A DNA stretch of 64,000 bases from Patiria miniata. Lineage: Eukaryota > Echinodermata > Asteroidea > Valvatida > Asterinidae. Location of the stretch: contig NW_024037064.1 in assembly GCF_015706575.1 (NCBI RefSeq), positions 3,037,427 to 3,101,426 of the forward strand, read 5' to 3'. Below are positions 22,881-35,098 of this stretch, one piece after another. A program made the translations under genes and the position numbers. Every line of letters starts with the position of its first letter. The first letter of the stretch is position 1. Under the pieces are notes generated by a model that worked only from the letters and a program-made list of their open reading frames with translations, made no database searches and had not been told where the DNA came from.

Positions 22881-24170
22881 AAAAAAGGCATCGGGAGCCC
22901 TACATTTAATGAATTATTTGGACTTGGAATATCATCCCCCAATCGTTTATTTATGTGCATGTAGGCCTACACAACACGGAGGTGAAATTTCACGTTCAAT
23001 TCAGTTTCCCACATTTTTCGCATAAAGTTTTCCCCCTGTCTCTGAGAAAAAAATGCCCAAATAAAATGTCAGCTCCGAAAAGCCTTTCCAGAGAATGATT
23101 GATAGCCGCATTGTTCAAATTGATACAATGCCACTTTTGTTCGTTACAAAGCATATACATTTGGGCTCAGCTGTAGGCCACCGAACTTTAAGGCCTTTGA
23201 GAACTTGCCGTCAGTAATTGGAAGATTCTTAGATGATAAACAGTGATGATAGTATCTCAGCCAATGAAATGAGCCGGTTCCCGGCAAATAAATATGCCAT
23301 TGGTTGCTTTCATCACGGACCGTCTGCTTTCATGAATATGACTTCCTTCCACGCGCAACTGGAGTGATTAGCTATCTGAGCCACAGGTGCATGGCTGCAT
23401 GCCCGTCACATTCCAACCTGGTTGCTCGGAAATACTGTTGCTAGGAGGCTCCCCTGTGATGCCTGGGACTGCCGGTTGCGTAGCCAGAAATCTTTTATGT
23501 GACTATTTTGAAACCTTGTATGTGAAAGCGGCAGCTCAGGAATGCTGCCGCTTTCGGGAAATTTGTGCTGGCAAAGTTTTTTATATTTTGGAAATTGGAA
23601 TTTGGATGCAGTTTGCATTTCCGTTAAATAAAAGCTGGTTTTTTTTGTTTTCTTTTTAAGAAAATCGGAGCCCCCCCCCCAAAAAAAATACAAATAAACG
23701 ATTTTCCTCAGGCCTTGACATTTCTTGAAGTGATTCGACAACACTTGCAGAATGCAGACGATTCATTTCGTCTTAGATTATTTAGCCTGCAGACTTCAAA
23801 AGAACATGGAAAAAATGGTGGTTAAAGTGTATGCAAGTGTATATACAAATTAAGTATATATGACCGCAGTTACCACACATTATACTGGGACTCAAAATTG
23901 AAGCCAATCACATCCGCGCGAGCTCGATTTACACCATAAACAAACCCACACACCCACACACACACACAAACGGGATGATAATGGAGAAAATACGAATTGA
24001 ACTAAAATCACCAATTACATTACATGGTAAAAGAAAGAAAATACCAGGAGAGGGGCAAAACGAAAAGGATATTATTAATGATGATGGAAGCAAAAAAAAA
24101 ACCCCAAAAAAATGAAACGACAATAACATCAACCAAAATGGGGTGAGGTGGGGGTAGGGGCTGCTTGGGG
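22881..24170. other. No gene seen
   Basis: This stretch holds no exon I can support. It has a CA-rich segment near 23940-23970 and purine-rich tracts near 24040-24110. Confidence 0.5.
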
Positions 24171-24171
24171 C

Positions 24172-24499
24172 CAAGGGCGGATCGGGGGGGGGGGGGCAAA
24201 GGGGGCCATGCCCCCCCCAAAAAAAACGAAAGCAATTTTTTTGTTTTTATATGACATTGCAAAAAAGGCAGGCAATGAGTACACCACCATCTTTTCCTCC
24301 CAAAAAAAATTGGTTAAAGTGGTCAGAAATTGCCTCAGATCGCACCACAGACTCTGCATCTAGAATCCAAAAAGTTTTAGGGGCCCTTAAGCGGGCCCCG
24401 AACCCCACGCCGTAATTTTTTTGACCCACTTTTTGGGATGACCAAATTTGTTTTTGGCCCCCCCCCCCCAAAAAAAATTGTGTTCTGGATCCGCCCTTG
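24172..24499. mobile_element. hAT-type MITE (328 bp) with 8-bp target duplication
   Basis: It starts CAAGGGCGGATC and ends GGATCCGCCCTTG, and is flanked by a perfect 8-bp direct repeat CTTGGGGC (24164-24171 and 24500-24507). It is the same family as 3207-3444. A passage of the inside (AAGGCAGGCAATGAGTACAC) resembles the inverted interior of that copy. A truncated relative ending CCTGGATCCGCCCCTG lies at about 24925-24967. Confidence 0.85.
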
Positions 24500-25189
24500 C
24501 TTGGGGCAGGCTGTCCCCTAACGAAATTCAATTTATTTTATTTTCTTTGTTTGCAAGGCAAATTTCTGGGTAGAAATGTATGTTTTAATAGTAAACATGA
24601 CTTTTTTTGGCTCGCTCGCTCCGCTCGCTCGCAAAATAACACATTTCATTTTTTTTTTCCACCCGGGGGCTGTCATCAGCACCTTCTAATTTTGGGGTTC
24701 CTTTTCAGCTAACATCAAAAGTGACTTTAAATTCTATATTTGATAGAAAAAAAAGTATTATTAAAATTAAAAAATAAACATTGTGAATTTTGATCTTAAT
24801 GGCTTAAAATACTCATGATGTAGGAGAGAACATCTAAAATCGTAGAGCTTCCAGTGCCCTCAACCCTGCCTGCAAGGGATTTAAATTCGCGCTTCAGTCT
24901 CGTTATATGTGCAACGCGCACAAAGTTTTTGTGCCCCCCCTTTTTGAAAGTCCTGGATCCGCCCCTGCGTCCAAAAGTGAGGGCCCACAATTAGACCTGT
25001 TTTGCATTATTAAAGTAACAAAGAAAAATACCCTCCGATATGGCTGCTGAATGTAAATTTTGTATATTGTAGAATGTGAGAATAATCTGTTTTCAGATTG
25101 CAAGTGTGAATGTTTGGTTTAACTCAAATTTTCGAAAATCAAATGCTCAAGTAGTCACGATTTTATAGTAGTGGTAAGTGCATGGTGTA

Positions 25190-25823
25190 AATTCGTTTTA
25201 ACATAGCTAAAGTAACAAATTGATCAAACTCTGATATGCGTGCCTTGTATTTGTCATTTACATTTTGGTTTTGTAAGTTTAAAGAAGAAAAGTGTGTTTA
25301 CTTTAGCGTGTCGATCTAATTGTTTAGGACGTCTTTGTGGTGGAATTGTCCTATGTAGGCAGTTTTGAATTTGCATACTTTGTTACCACAATGGGTATTA
25401 AAAAGAGGGTGTAGTACATTTTAAATGGTTTATCCTGTATTTAACGTCTTAGTTCAGTATTTTAAATGTTTTGTTGTTGCCCTAATCATTTTAACAAATC
25501 TAAAAAAAATTCGTTTTAACATAGCTAAAGTAACAAATTGATCAAACTCTAATATGCGTGCCTTGTATTTGTCATTTACATTTTAGTTTTGTAGGTTTTA
25601 AGAAGAAAAGTGTGTTTACTTTAACGTGTCGATCTAATTGTTTAGGTCGTCTCTGTGGTGGAATTGTCCTATGTAGGCAGGTTTGAATTTGCATACTTTG
25701 TTACCACATGGGTATTAAAAAGAGGGTGTAGTACATTTTACATGGTTTATCCTGTATTTAACGTCTTAGTTTAGTGTTTAAATGTTTCGTTGTTGCCCTA
25801 ATCATTTTAACAAATCTAAAAAC
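25190..25823. repeat. Direct tandem duplication of a 318-bp unit
   Basis: The unit starting AATTCGTTTTAACATAGCTA and ending TTTTAACAAATCTAAAAA occurs at 25190-25507 and 25508-25823. The two differ at few sites, so the duplication is recent. No open frame in it is convincing. Confidence 0.9.
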
Positions 25824-26529
25824 AAACAAAAAACCAACAACAAAAAATTAAGCGGTCTGACGTTTCGAACTTTTTAAATCGCTTTTTTTTAGCCCGCCTG
25901 TCGGTCCCCCCCCCCCCCCCCCCCAAAAAAAAACCTAACTCGCTCATAAAACTGTAAGTACCAAATTGTAATTGCCCCCCCCCCCAAAAAAAAGCAAACA
26001 AATACATTAAATACTCGACAAAATTGTTTGTAACAATGCTTGGAGTTGTCACGTTGTATGTAATGCGCTAGGAATTTAGGGGCTTCTACACACCTGTAAC
26101 TATGCATCACCCCTGCCTCTGGCCCTGTGTCAGGTTTACAAGTCTCTATGGCCTATAGGGGGTGAGGCCAAAAAAAGAGTTCTGCTTCGGATTACATGCC
26201 ATTGGAAAATAGTGTAGGTAAGTAGGGAATTTTTTGGGGGGTGATTGGTTGCAAATTAAAACTTTGTCAGTACTTGTGACGACAATTACGTGTGTATCTG
26301 ATAAGTCTTTATGAATTCGTGTCCTTCCAATAGACCCTTTGTTATCTGCCTGTTATGATCCCCGCCCTCCCCTTTTTAAACAAGTGCCCTTTTGTTTTAA
26401 ACAAGTGTCCTTTAAAAAAAAAAGTTGCCTGTTGCCTTTTGATACCAGCGACCTTTTACTAAATAAATGCCGTTTTTCGAATTTCGCAAGACGGTCGTTT
26501 ATTATGCTACTCTGAAGAGTGCCACCTAT

Positions 26530-26880
26530 TGTCTGATAGTGTGCATGCTCGTCCGGTTGGAACATCGCCCCCATTGAAAATGGTACCAGCCCCCCCCCCT
26601 CCCCCCCCTTTTTCTTTTGCGGAGGCCAAGTGTCTGCATTTCAGCACGGATGTGAGCCCTCGAAATTGTTAACCCCCCCCCCAACAAAAATGACTTTGCT
26701 ACGCCTCCGTAAGGCCCTGAGGTACCCCGTCTTTTGCCATTTGTCCTAGTAAACATGCCGGTGTTATCTGAAATGTATACACTCTTATGGAACCTTATAC
26801 GGACAGAACCTTTACACACGTGACGTGTCCTGTCACTGTCCTATTATAGGCATGTGCAGTCCAACTAATGAGTCCAGACT
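26530..26880. repeat. First member of a 350-bp diverged direct repeat
   Basis: It shares with 27440-27800 the order CGCCCCCATTG, GGTACCAG, a long C run, GGAGGCCAAGTGTC, TTTCAGCACGGATG, AACATGCCGGTGT and ACGTGTCCTG...GTCCTA. The spacing is about 910 bp. The long C runs are probably unreliable in length. Confidence 0.75.
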
Positions 26881-27357
26881 TCACGGAGTTTAAATTAAAC
26901 ACTTTACCCTTTGATAGCAGCTAATTATAAATTTATCTTGCGCCTCGTTATACTCTTGCACGCCAGGATGGTAGCATTTCACTTGGTTTGCCTAATCTTA
27001 AAGGGAACATGAAATAAAATTTTGATTGCATTTTTTTTGCTTAAATCAATAAAGGATGATGTTCTCAACAATATCTTGTGTATGGCGGTGTTTATTTTCT
27101 GGGATAAATGGGGGAAAATAATTTGTGAACATGTTTGGTCAAACTACTCCGCCCCACAAAGGGAAGCTTCATTAACATAAAACTTCGCGAGGGGTATGAC
27201 GCAAGTTAAGGCAGCGACTTGCCGCGCTGCGGGGGCACCGGCATTGCGGCGTGCATCATAATACATGTACATGTACATATGCATATACATTGCGGCACTG
27301 AAAGTTTTTCTGGTGTTTCGTTCGGAATCGAGGAGAAATAACACCCGATTTTCGGCC

Positions 27358-27408
27358 ATGCCGACAAGGTGTGTGGCTGCTGGGTGTAGTAAAACTACCA
27401 AGGATGGA
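27358..27408 (+). CDS. Possible first exon of a THAP-domain protein
   Basis: ATG at 27358 opens MPTRCVAAGCSKTTKDG and is followed at once by a good donor, GGA/gtaagc. THAP domains (zinc-dependent DNA-binding modules of the C2CH type, also found in P-element transposases) begin just like this, with Cys-x4-Cys within the first ten residues and then a Val-Ser-Leu-His stretch that would begin the next exon. I do not find that next exon downstream. The sequence before it is GC-rich (27190-27260) and could be a promoter. It lies between the two members of the 26530/27440 repeat. It may be a real gene start, a transposon-derived start, or chance. Confidence 0.4.
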
Positions 27409-27439
27409 GTAAGCTGAAGAGCGCCATCTTTTCTCCGAT

Positions 27440-27800
27440 AGTGCGCATGATCGTCAAGTTTGAACAGCGCCCCCATTGGAAGATGGTACCAGGACATCCC
27501 CCCCCCCCCCCCCTCCCCCCGGAGGCCAAGTGTCCGGGGAAAAAAACTGTCTACATTTTCAGCACGGATGCGCGAGCGCCCTTTTCATGAAATTGTAACC
27601 CCCCCCCCCCATAAAATGACGCCTCTGTATAAGGTCTTTAGGTCCCGTCCCCCGCCATTTTTTTTATGGTCAACTTGCCGGTGTCATCTGAATATGTAAT
27701 CTTTACATTTGCCCTCATATTGACTGACCATTTACACGTACACGTGTCCTGCCGCTGTCCTACGATGGGCATGCGCAGCGAAACCAATGAATCGGTATTT
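27440..27800. repeat. Second member of the 350-bp diverged direct repeat
   Basis: Partner of 26530-26880, with many substitutions and indels, so the duplication is old. Confidence 0.75.
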
Positions 27801-29215
27801 CATTTGAATTAAATGGGCTAACTTAAGTTCAACCTCTTTTCCGATAATAACCTCAGGTGGTAAACTTTCTTCCCTGCATCCTGATTTGATACCGAAAAGG
27901 CAAGTGAATTTATATGAATTTTTATCGTGTATTTGGTCATTTCATTGTAAACGTGTGTGACGTGTTTTACCGTTCATTGTTAAGTACGTCTGATCCTCCT
28001 CAGAAAGTTGCTTTTTGCTTGTAATAATATAATCTCTAGAGCCTACTTGATTTTGAATATCCGATACCAAGGTGAAAGAGCAGGTAGTGGGAGCGTACTG
28101 CTCCACACCATTGGACAGAGGTTGCACTACACTGGACTTAGCCTGCGCATTAATTATGTATGCAAGCGTGCATTGTGTGGGTCTTTCCTAGAATGCGCAT
28201 TGCGGCTTTTCGAATTGGGGATATGAATGCAGCGCAGCGGACGATGTTATGGTGTTGCAGTAAAATTAAATAGTGTGGCGCTGTTTAGTGTACAAGTTGT
28301 AATCAACGAGTGTTCATGTATCTACTGAAGAGGTTGGCGGGTTTTGCTGAGATGTCGCGTCAATGGGCAAAAATAGGAAACAAGTTGGAGGCGTTTGGTG
28401 GTGGAGTCGGTAAGTAAAGGAGTGGCAGGCTGAGGAAATGTGAACGTGATTTTAATGTTGGATTAGGAGTAATAATTATGAGGTCAGTGAGGCATAAGTG
28501 GTGGTTGCTGGTGGGATTGAATGATTGAAGTACTAGCGCCCTCTAGAGTAGACGTATACTTCCCCTACACCCGTAGTCTGGTTCCAAGACCTGACAATTA
28601 TTCCCGACGCTCACGTCTAAATTGTAGGCCAGGCAGCCTCCAAGGCCAAAAATAAACACGACGACATTGACGGCCCTTTTTTGAAACTCGGCTTCGTTTC
28701 TTAATTCGCTTTAGCACTTATAGCTTTTAATGTTCCGATAATTTTTTGATAGAAATCACTCGCTTCATGATGATAATACAGTTTGATATTTCTGTAAGAA
28801 AACATTGACTAATGTTGACCTGGAATCTTCAAAGTTAGGCATCCAAATAGTACTGTTAGCAGGCGGAGCCGAGTGAAGACCACGCCGATTTTTTGGAAAA
28901 TGCCAGTAACGGTCGTCAAATTCAGACGCAGCAAAAAATTCGCCCCTCGTATACGATCAGAGTACAAAATCGTCGTTGAGTTTCAACTTTTCTAAATAAA
29001 AGCAATGAATATTAATTATCAACTCGTTTTTTAATTTTTTAATAAGCAATTAGCAGTGGTAACAAAACCTATATAATACTAGGAAATACTCGGGCGCTAT
29101 CCGATTGTCGACGAAATGAATTCGGCAAACTTCGGACAGTTTCGGAAAAAGGAGGAATTCCCTCCGTTTTAGTCACGTGACTTTTTTGTACTGTAGGGGA
29201 CCCAATGATACCCCT
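27801..29215. other. No gene seen
   Basis: About 1.4 kb without a convincing exon, repeat or element end. I looked here for the far end of the Ty3/gypsy fossil (a match to 34246-34622) and did not see one. Confidence 0.5.
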
Positions 29216-32200
29216 TTAATTTGTTTCATGTCCTTCCTTGTCGTCCTTAGTTTTGTTCGTAACGGGTTCGGTCCGGAAAAACACTGCGCCTCTAAGTATT
29301 AGGGTCATTGCACGTTGGAAGGTGGCAGGCGCATTGCACAGCCCAAATGGCATGCGCGCGTACTCGAAAAGCCCATACTTGGTGATAAAAGCAGTTTTTT
29401 GTTTGTCTTCATCTTCAACTTCTATTTGATAGTACCCACTGCTCATATCCAGTGTGCAAAAGAACTCTGTTCCTTCCAAGACGTCTAAACACTCTTCAAT
29501 ATTAGGCAAAGGGAATGCGTCCTTAATGGTAACGTTATTTACAGCCCTGTAGTCAATACAGTAGCGAACTTTTCCGTCTTTTTTCCGAACTAGCACTGGA
29601 GGGGAAGCCCATGCAGACGCTGACGGTTGTATGACACCTGCTGTAAGCAAGTCATCTAGGTGAGTTTTCTCCTCTCCCTCAAAACCAAGGGGGGTTCTGC
29701 GCATTTTTTTGTCTGATGGGGACTGCATTTCCTGTATTAATAGGGTGTTTAATCGCAGAGAATCTGCCTAGATCTGTATCATCTCTAGAAAATACATCCG
29801 AATATTGTATAAGTGTGTCGGCGATTACGTCCGATTGTTTGGGGGTTAGAAATTTACAGGAACGTTCCCATAGTTCGCGGACATGTATGGGTATGTCACA
29901 CTCGCTAACCTTTCTCACGGATATGTCATTTTCGGGGAGGTCCAGCAAACGCCGGATTTTCCCCGTGTCTGCTGAAGGATAACATACATCAATTTCCGGA
30001 AGTATCTCACTAACCTCTTCTGCCCTACCAATTATATGTCCCTTTTTCAAATGGACATATCTATCACTGTCATTACGTAGACTAGTATGAGCCTCCCTGG
30101 ATTGTGATTGTATGACATTACATGTGCTATCCTGTCCCAAAGTAACTAGAGTGTACGGTATAAGTAGCCCTTTATGATTTCTTTGTGGTGCGTGAATTAG
30201 GAATGATTTGTCCGATGGTGATTCAAACAGCACCTTTGCTTTGACTATGGTACTTGGAGGAACCACGACCTTTCTTTTTAACACCACTCTTTGCACGGAG
30301 TATTTTTCGTCCTTGTTCTTTCTCATTTCGGCATTTATTTTGTCATCTTTAAGTGTTACGCTATCATCTCTGAGGTCTATCCGGCCGTCTTGGGCTTTTA
30401 AAAAGTCCAACCCTAGAATAAAGGTGTCTGCAATTGGGGCAACTAATAGACTCCAAGAGTAGCTGTGTTTTCCTATAACTAAAGGTACCCCAAAGGCCCT
30501 TTCCGCGACCATGTTGCTAGATTGTTCTGCCCCTCTAAGTAGAACCCTTTCTTTTGTTTCTAATGGGGGGTCCAATCGCTTGGCTAAGTTTTCGCTTATT
30601 ATCGTAACCTGGACGGCTGTGTCAACCACAGCCTGGGTATAAACCCCTCCGATCGGTATTACAAGGCTTACCCCGTTATTATTTGGTGAGAATTGTATTT
30701 CCCTTAGCTACAATGGGTTATCATTTCCTTCACCCAAACCTGTTCCAGCAAACGCCGAATTTTAGTTTGCGATTGTTGGCCGTTCTGCTCCAACTCAGCC
30801 GGTCGTTGGCCATCACGGCCGGCTCCGAATTGTTTAAAGCACTCGTATTACGAGATGGCGAAGGGGAACGCGATCGAGATCTAACCCTACCCTGCGGACA
30901 ATCTTTGGCAAAATGCCCTTCTTTGTTACAGTTAAAACACCGAAATTTTGATGGCGAAAATGGCGGCGGAGGGCTGGAGTTACGACTTGGCGAGAGTCTA
31001 AGGAAAGAGTTTTCCCGGGCAGGTGACTCACTCCTTTTTGTACTTGCTTTACCAGGTGGAGGGCTGAGGGTGTTGATAGAGGATGGTGGTTCACCTTTGA
31101 GAGTTTTCAGATATGTCAATATTTCTCGCATGTTTTTGTCGATTCCCGACCAATCAAGATGGATATCGATGTTGTCTTTGCCCGTTTGTTTAACTTTGTT
31201 GGGGGTTCATGGAGACTTCATCACTAAATGCAACATGCCGGATTTTTGGTTTGTATGTTCTGGATAGTAGCTTGTGGTTATGCGCTGCGTTTTCGGTGAA
31301 TTGTATTGCCTGGTTTAATGTTTGGGGATCTCGGAAAAGTGCAAGTTCAGCTGCGTTCACATCAGCGCATCCCTTCAAAAATGCCTCTCTAGCAATGGTT
31401 TCGAACACGTCTGTGTGTGCAGTTGGAAACGCGCGTGTAGCTACTTCACGTACGCGCTGTCCAAATTCTTCTACGGTTTCATCATCTCTCTGACGTATGG
31501 CAGCAAGTTCGGCCCTTTGAATTATTGGATCTTTCTTTTTCCGAACATTTTCATCAACTGACTTTTGATTTTTGCGTAATCCTGCCTAATCTCTGGCTCT
31601 TGCCACGCGTAGCAGTCAAGAGCTTTACCCGTGAGTGTACCTACTAACTGCATTAATTTGGTGCGCTGGCTCCATTGGCAGCACTCTGCTATAGCCTCAA
31701 ATTTAATCGCAAAGGAATGAAAATCAGTTTTACCATCGTAGGCAGTTAACTTGGGAACATTTTGGTTAGAAGTTCGTTGTATACCATGATGCGATAAACC
31801 CGGAGCATCGGGTTGGTGAGTTGGCTGATTATATCCAGCAAACGCCGGATTTACTAATGGAATTTGGCTATCAGACCCGGGCAAAGACGGTGTGTGCATG
31901 GCTTGTGTTGTTGCAGGATTGTATGCTATTGTCACCGATTTCTTGATTAGTGAGTTAGTTTTATTCAGATCTGCATTGTTACGTAATGGCTTTTGTTGAG
32001 GAGGTGCAGTCGTTGCCCCATGGTATCCCGTATCCCATTGTTCGCTTTTGAATGACATGCCTTAGCCCGGCGCTGCGTTCAACAAATGCAATGGGAGTGG
32101 GGGAGCTTTGTCGTGAATGATCTTTAGATTTGCATCAATTACTTTATCACCGTTAATTCAATCGGAGGACTTAGGGGCTGTGGCTTGTAATTCCGCACCC

Positions 32201-32592
32201 TTCATTGCCGTTTGTGAATGTGAATTACCCTGGAAAGTGGACGGCGCCATGGAATGCGCGTTCGGGTTTTCTTGACTCGGGGCTGGTGTAAACTGGATGA
32301 GTTCATTTATTTTTGTTTCGAGTCCATCTGTTTTGCTTTCCATTCGGCCACCTAATTCATGAATAGCCTGGGTTACTTTTTGGGTGTTTTCTTGCATTAC
32401 TTGTACAAGGATGTTTATTTGGTTTGCCAGTAGGTTTACCGGGTCAGGCTTTTGAACGTCTATTTCACCTTGCTTCTCTTGGCCTAACGGGGAGGTTTCT
32501 AGGGCATCTTCAATTATTATCAATCCCTTTTCTTTAAGTTCATGCAGTTTTGTTTGGAGTGTAGGTGTTTCACCGATATCATTCATATTTAC

Positions 32593-33494
32593 CAGAGTTG
32601 CTGACTCGAGTCATGTGACTTGGACTCGAGTCGCTATTTTTGTGACTTGTGACTTGACTTGTTAATACCAGCTTTGACTTGTGACTTGACTTGGACTTGC
32701 AAACAATGACTTGTGACCTGACTTGGGATTGCAAAAAATGACTTGTTACCAACCCAAGTCAGACGCTACTCGAGCGACCCAATACACTTTAATTAAGCTA
32801 TTATAGCGAGAAAGTTTCATTCCAGAAAATAGATCTCAATGACTGAATCCAGTAAAATGAATAGTTCCCACTTGTTTCAAAATTTTTCAATAAGACTGTC
32901 ACAACAAACTACAGTTTTCAATGACCAAGTCTCTTGCTAAATGTAATGGTTGAACAAACTTTGAAAGGAACCTTTCATGAAAAGAAAGCAGGCCTTTGTC
33001 AATTGCATGTAAAATACCGGATAGCCTAACCCATTGGTAGGCGTTTAGTATACATGAAATTGAACAACAAAGTTTTAGTATACTACATGTAATCGAGTGA
33101 GTGAAGTCTTTTTTTCATGTCATCTCAACATTTATTTCTACAATGTAAAGTAAATTTATTAAAGTATACAAAGGGCTAATATATCCGACAGATATGCGAT
33201 AAACTACAAGACTAGTAATTGCAACACATTGAAAAAGTGGAATTAAGGAGGCATGTTAAAAATAACTTGTAAGTCTAAACGCCAGGTTCTTTTAAATTAT
33301 TACAGCTGGACAAAATAATGTGCAACTTGACGTGTTCTTGGACAAAGATACTTGTGACTTGACTTGTTTTAAGACAAAATGACTTGTGACTTGACTTGTG
33401 ACTGGACCTGGTGACTTGTGACTTGACTTGGACTTGCAAACAGTGACTTGTGACTTGACTTGGACTTGTAAAAAATGACTTGCTGCCATCTCTG
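32593..33494. mobile_element. hAT-type MITE (902 bp) inserted in the gypsy leader
   Basis: It starts CAGAGTTGCTGACTCGAGTC and ends GCTGCCATCTCTG, so both ends begin CAGAG when read inward. It is flanked by the perfect 8-bp direct repeat ATATTTAC (32585-32592 and 33495-33502), the hAT target size. Just inside each end are arrays of ACTTGTGACTTG / ACTTGACTTGG units (32635-32750 and 33345-33478), pointing toward the element's middle in a way that fits sub-terminal transposase-binding repeats. The centre is AT-rich and non-coding. Confidence 0.85.
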
Positions 33495-34245
33495 ATATTT
33501 ACTGACCCCTTCTGTTCCCGTTTCGCGACTATGACTTGGGCATATTTGATCCCTATCCCTGGAAGGGTTGTTTTTTTTTACACTTGCTTTGTTAATTTCC
33601 ATGGCCATGTTTAAACTACCAAGTTAAATCAATTACACTTACAATTTACGGAAAGTGGAAGCTGCTGTTCTATGGTCTATTCAATCGACCTGTCACTCAA
33701 AATTTGCTGTAACTGCCTTCTGCTGTGAGTGACACACAGCAGTTTGACCTGATTTACAGCAAATATAATCATAAAAAGTATGGCAAAACGTCCGTCCTGT
33801 CAATTTCTTTCTTTCCTATTTTTAATTTTTTTTTTAGTTACATAGCGATACAGCAACTTCCAGTAAAAACATTATATAAGCAAATAATAAACAAGATTGG
33901 TAATAAAACGTTTGGAAGCAAACGTCTATCGAATCAGCCAAACATGCTAGCAAATTCCAACAAACGCCGAATGATGTCAGCATGCGGGGTTAATTCATAA
34001 ACGTTTACGAATTATTTCTTCAAAGACCGAGACCTCTTTGACATATGCAGACAAAAATAAAGGACATTAAACTATCTGAATCAGGAATTTGACTGACTTT
34101 TATAGTGTATAACTTCTCTCTCTTTTCCTTTTTTTTTTTTTTTTTTAGTCTGGAATATCCAAGACATCACAAAAAGAACGCAAAATTTCTCTTAGTTTAT
34201 CCTTATGTAATTGCGACGCACGCAAAGAATTATCCTCGTCGCCAA

Positions 34246-34622
34246 TGTAGTATTGGTACCTATAATGACCTCAGCGCTGGGGGCACGGCGGGAATAGGTT
34301 GAGTCTTGGGTGGGTAGCTCAGCAGTACAGCACAAGGACCCAATAAGAGGTTACTCACAAGACTGCCTCGTGGCTGGCCCACGCACGGGAGCCCCCGGCC
34401 AGCCCGACATTCATGACTGGTTTATTACATAATCACCACAGATGTACAGTGCATGCAGTGCAAACATACAGACACGGTCGCCATTATAGTTTGTGTTGGT
34501 GAATTGTACTGGGGTCTAATTGAGCTCTGTATTCACGATATTCAGCGCAGTGGGAGACAAGATATTGAGCAGATAATACGCTTTTTCGGGCTAATTCTGT
34601 AAAGGTGAGTACGTAGGCCTAC
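34246..34622 (-). repeat. Probable LTR of the gypsy fossil
   Basis: The minus-strand sequence ending ...CCAATACTACA lies directly before the tRNA-Ser-type primer site. It carries an AATAAA in the right sense (near 34422), and a TG start is possible near 34622 (TGTAGGCCTACG). The outer limit is a guess. No second copy is seen in the window. Confidence 0.5.
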
Positions 34623-35098
34623 ATGAAGAAAATTGAGACGTTCAGGGTTTTAAATTAATCGGTAATTGAACGCATAAATCATCCGCATATTTACTAGGGA
34701 AAGAATGTTGCAACCTGTCGCTACTTCGGCGGTTGTGTAGAAGTCTCTGGTTTCTGGTGTGGAGCTTGTCCAAAAAGTGGTGCGGCGACGCGGCTTTTTT
34801 TTTTTTACCTGACTTTTTTGCTTCAAATGTCGACTGATGACTGCAAATGGTGCCCGACTAAACTTAGTGCAAATATATGGGAGTTCAGAGAGGCTACATT
34901 AAGCTTATTCTCGATCATAATCCCATCTAAAAAAAACACGTTAAAATTGTGCAGCAGCAGAATTCCAGTCAAACCAGTGAGTTTGGCGGTTTTGAGACAT
35001 CATCTTTCATTGAAAAAAAACTTTTTCATTTTGCCGACGCGCATGGCTACGGCGACGCGCGCGCATACCAGAAACTGGAGACTTTTTTTTTTTGGCCT

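Larger units (their letters stand above)
29216..34622 (-). mobile_element. Broken Ty3/gypsy retroelement fossil with a nested hAT MITE
   Basis: On the minus strand, in the expected order, the parts are: a probable LTR (about 34622-34246), a primer-binding-type site complementary to the 3' end of tRNA-Ser (34244-34232), a leader, gag (about 32586-30730) with one CCHC zinc knuckle (CFNCNKEGHFAKDC), an aspartic protease-like region (VDTAVQVTIIS, ILGLDFL) from about 30630, and the front half of a reverse transcriptase (ASPPVLVRKKDGKVRYCIDY, ARMPFGLCNAPATFQ). RNase H, integrase and a second LTR are not seen. It is broken, with roughly half a dozen interruptions. The tRNA-Ser-type site and the single zinc knuckle fit the Mag-like group, but that is tentative. 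It is older than the hAT MITE at 32593-33494, which sits inside it. Age cannot be set from LTR divergence because only one LTR is visible. Confidence 0.85.

Noticed and set aside
27801-29215. Second LTR of the gypsy fossil
   Set aside because: No segment resembling 34246-34622 was found.
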